Source: Gammaproteobacteria bacterium (GTDB lineage Bacteria > Pseudomonadota > Gammaproteobacteria > GCA-001735895). Taken from it: DNA of 6,292 nucleotides. Made by a program: the position numbers and the translations under genes. Below, piece by piece: positions 5,695 through 6,292 of the stretch. The notes beneath the pieces were generated by a model. The model saw nothing but the letters and a program-made list of their open reading frames with translations, was not told the DNA's origin and did not search any database. Location: contig JANTFY010000141.1 in assembly GCA_024763185.1 (NCBI GenBank), forward strand, positions 1-6,292, read 5' to 3'. The stretch's first letter is position 1. Each line of letters starts with the position of its first letter.

Positions 5695-6153
5695 CTATTC
5701 AATGACGAATAATACTTGGTCGAATTCAACGGGGTCGCCGTTTTCCGGCATGATTTTTATAACTGTACCGGCCACGTCGGCTTCGATCTGGTTCATCATT
5801 TTCATGGCTTCTATAATGCATAAGGTGTCACCCACATTCACTTTTTGACCAACGCTGACAAAGGGGCCGGCGGTGGGGGAAGGCGCTGAATAATAAGTGC
5901 CGACCATGGGGGATTTTATCTGATGACCGGTGACGGTTTCGTCCTGGCTGCCAACAGGCTCTGCGGCAGCCGGTTCTGGAGCCGTTGCCGGGGCAGCAGG
6001 AGCCGCATAATTTAACGGTGGGGCCACAACGGGTACAGTCTGGTTGGTTTGCCGGCTGATGCGTACAGACTCCTCACCTTCTTTGATTTCAAGCTCTGCG
6101 ATACCGGACTCTTCTAGGAGTTCGATGAGTTTTTTAATTTTTCGGATATCCAT
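5695..6153 (-). CDS. accB: Biotin carboxyl carrier protein of acetyl-CoA carboxylase
   Basis: AccB carries the biotin that shuttles a carboxyl group from AccC to the AccAD carboxyltransferase. The 152-residue product (156 in E. coli) begins with MDIRKIKKLIELLEESGI, the conserved N-terminal segment. An alanine/proline-rich flexible linker follows at about 40-66. The biotinyl domain (about 77-152) holds SPMVGTYYSAPSPTAGPF (81-98), including the thumb loop typical of bacterial AccB. It also holds VGDTLCIIEAMKMMNQ (107-122), in which Lys118 of EAMKM is the biotin attachment site. The frame is open upstream to 6240, but that extension lies within aroQ. The ATG at 6153 is chosen because of the family N-terminus and an AGAG 6 bases upstream. 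AccB autoregulates its operon in some bacteria, but no operator can be pointed to here because the upstream end of the unit lies outside the window. Confidence 0.98.
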   Translation of the reverse strand: MDIRKIKKLIELLEESGIAELEIKEGEESVRISRQTNQTVPVVAPPLNYAAPAAPATAPEPAAAEPVGSQDETVTGHQIKSPMVGTYYSAPSPTAGPFVSVGQKVNVGDTLCIIEAMKMMNQIEADVAGTVIKIMPENGDPVEFDQVLFVIE

Positions 6154-6159
6154 GTTGTT

Positions 6160-6163
6160 CTCT
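6160..6163 (-). promoter_or_regulatory. accB ribosome binding site deciding its start
   Basis: AGAG on the minus strand lies 6 bases before ATG at 6153, between the aroQ stop and accB. It supports this start over the longer open frame that begins at 6240 inside aroQ. Confidence 0.6.
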
Positions 6164-6172
6164 ACAAGGGTT

Positions 6173-6292
6173 TTAGGTGGATTGGCATCGTGTAATTGCA
6201 GCATGCAAAGCCAGCAGGTAACTGTCTTTGCCCAGGCCACTGATGACGCCCACGGCTATATCGGATAAATAGGAATGCTGTCTGAACGCTTC
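6173..6292 (-). CDS. aroQ: Type II 3-dehydroquinate dehydratase, C-terminal 39 residues (5' part outside window)
   Basis: The frame enters from the right edge and ends at TAA (6175-6173). The visible residues EAFRQHSYLSDIAVGVIS, followed by GLGKDSYLLALHAAITRC, match the C-terminus of AroQ. In that family the (E)xFRHHSY segment carries the conserved substrate-contacting arginine, and the GLG-x3-Y-x-LAL helix ends the protein. AroQ is a dodecameric cytoplasmic enzyme that converts 3-dehydroquinate to 3-dehydroshikimate in the shikimate pathway. Family length is about 145-150 residues, so roughly three quarters is missing, including the catalytic tyrosine and histidine. The aroQ-accB-accC order is common in proteobacteria and supports the call. 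The second histidine of the usual RHHSY is retained, while the first is replaced by glutamine (RQHSY). Confidence 0.9.
   Translation of the reverse strand, partial: EAFRQHSYLSDIAVGVISGLGKDSYLLALHAAITRCQST

Noticed and set aside
6154..6240. Longer accB with a start at 6240, adding 29 residues
   Set aside because: The extension overlaps the aroQ C-terminus in another frame and does not resemble AccB. The family N-terminus MDIRKIKKLIELLEE begins at 6153 with a ribosome binding site.
1..6292. Novel defence, mobile or secondary-metabolite system
   Set aside because: Every long frame on the coding strand belongs to a known housekeeping family. There are no transposase, integrase, CRISPR-like or toxin-antitoxin sequences and no tRNA gene.

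Overview
The window is a housekeeping stretch from a gammaproteobacterium. All eight recognisable genes lie on the minus strand. In transcription order (right to left) they are aroQ (3' end only), accB, accC, prmA, a zinc-ribbon/DUF3426 membrane protein gene, dusB, fis and purH (5' part only). The assignment to Gammaproteobacteria rests on a genuine short Fis protein directly behind dusB, the dusB-fis-purH order, and the accB-accC-prmA linkage known from many members of that class. Base composition looks mid-range. The accC and accB part appears more GC-rich, and dusB, fis and the fis-purH spacer appear more AT-rich. I cannot name a genus.

Layout: aroQ ends at 6173, 19 bases before accB. Gaps are then 12 (accB-accC), 13 (accC-prmA), 6 (prmA-DUF3426), 3 (DUF3426-dusB) and 45 bases (dusB-fis). 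No terminator or strong promoter is visible between aroQ and fis, so those seven genes are probably one transcription unit with much translational coupling. A 189-base spacer separates fis from purH. It holds a bulged inverted repeat, a direct repeat and a good sigma-70-like promoter with a clear ribosome binding site for purH. No stretch of 300 bases lacks a gene.

Functionally the cluster joins aromatic amino acid synthesis (AroQ), the first committed step of fatty acid synthesis (AccB and AccC), ribosome and tRNA modification (PrmA and DusB), a growth-rate-linked nucleoid protein (Fis) and the last two steps of IMP synthesis (PurH). All can be read as functions needed when cells enter fast growth. 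The DUF3426 protein, a cytoplasmic zinc ribbon anchored to the membrane with an extracytoplasmic domain, is the one gene of unknown function.

I found no mobile element, CRISPR array, RNA gene or novel multi-gene system. The points worth a second look are small: the non-AUG starts of fis and prmA, the lack of a Shine-Dalgarno sequence at fis with an AT-rich leader, a dyad over the purH -10 box, the fis-purH hairpin, A8 tracts in fis and dusB, and the uncharacterised zinc-ribbon protein.
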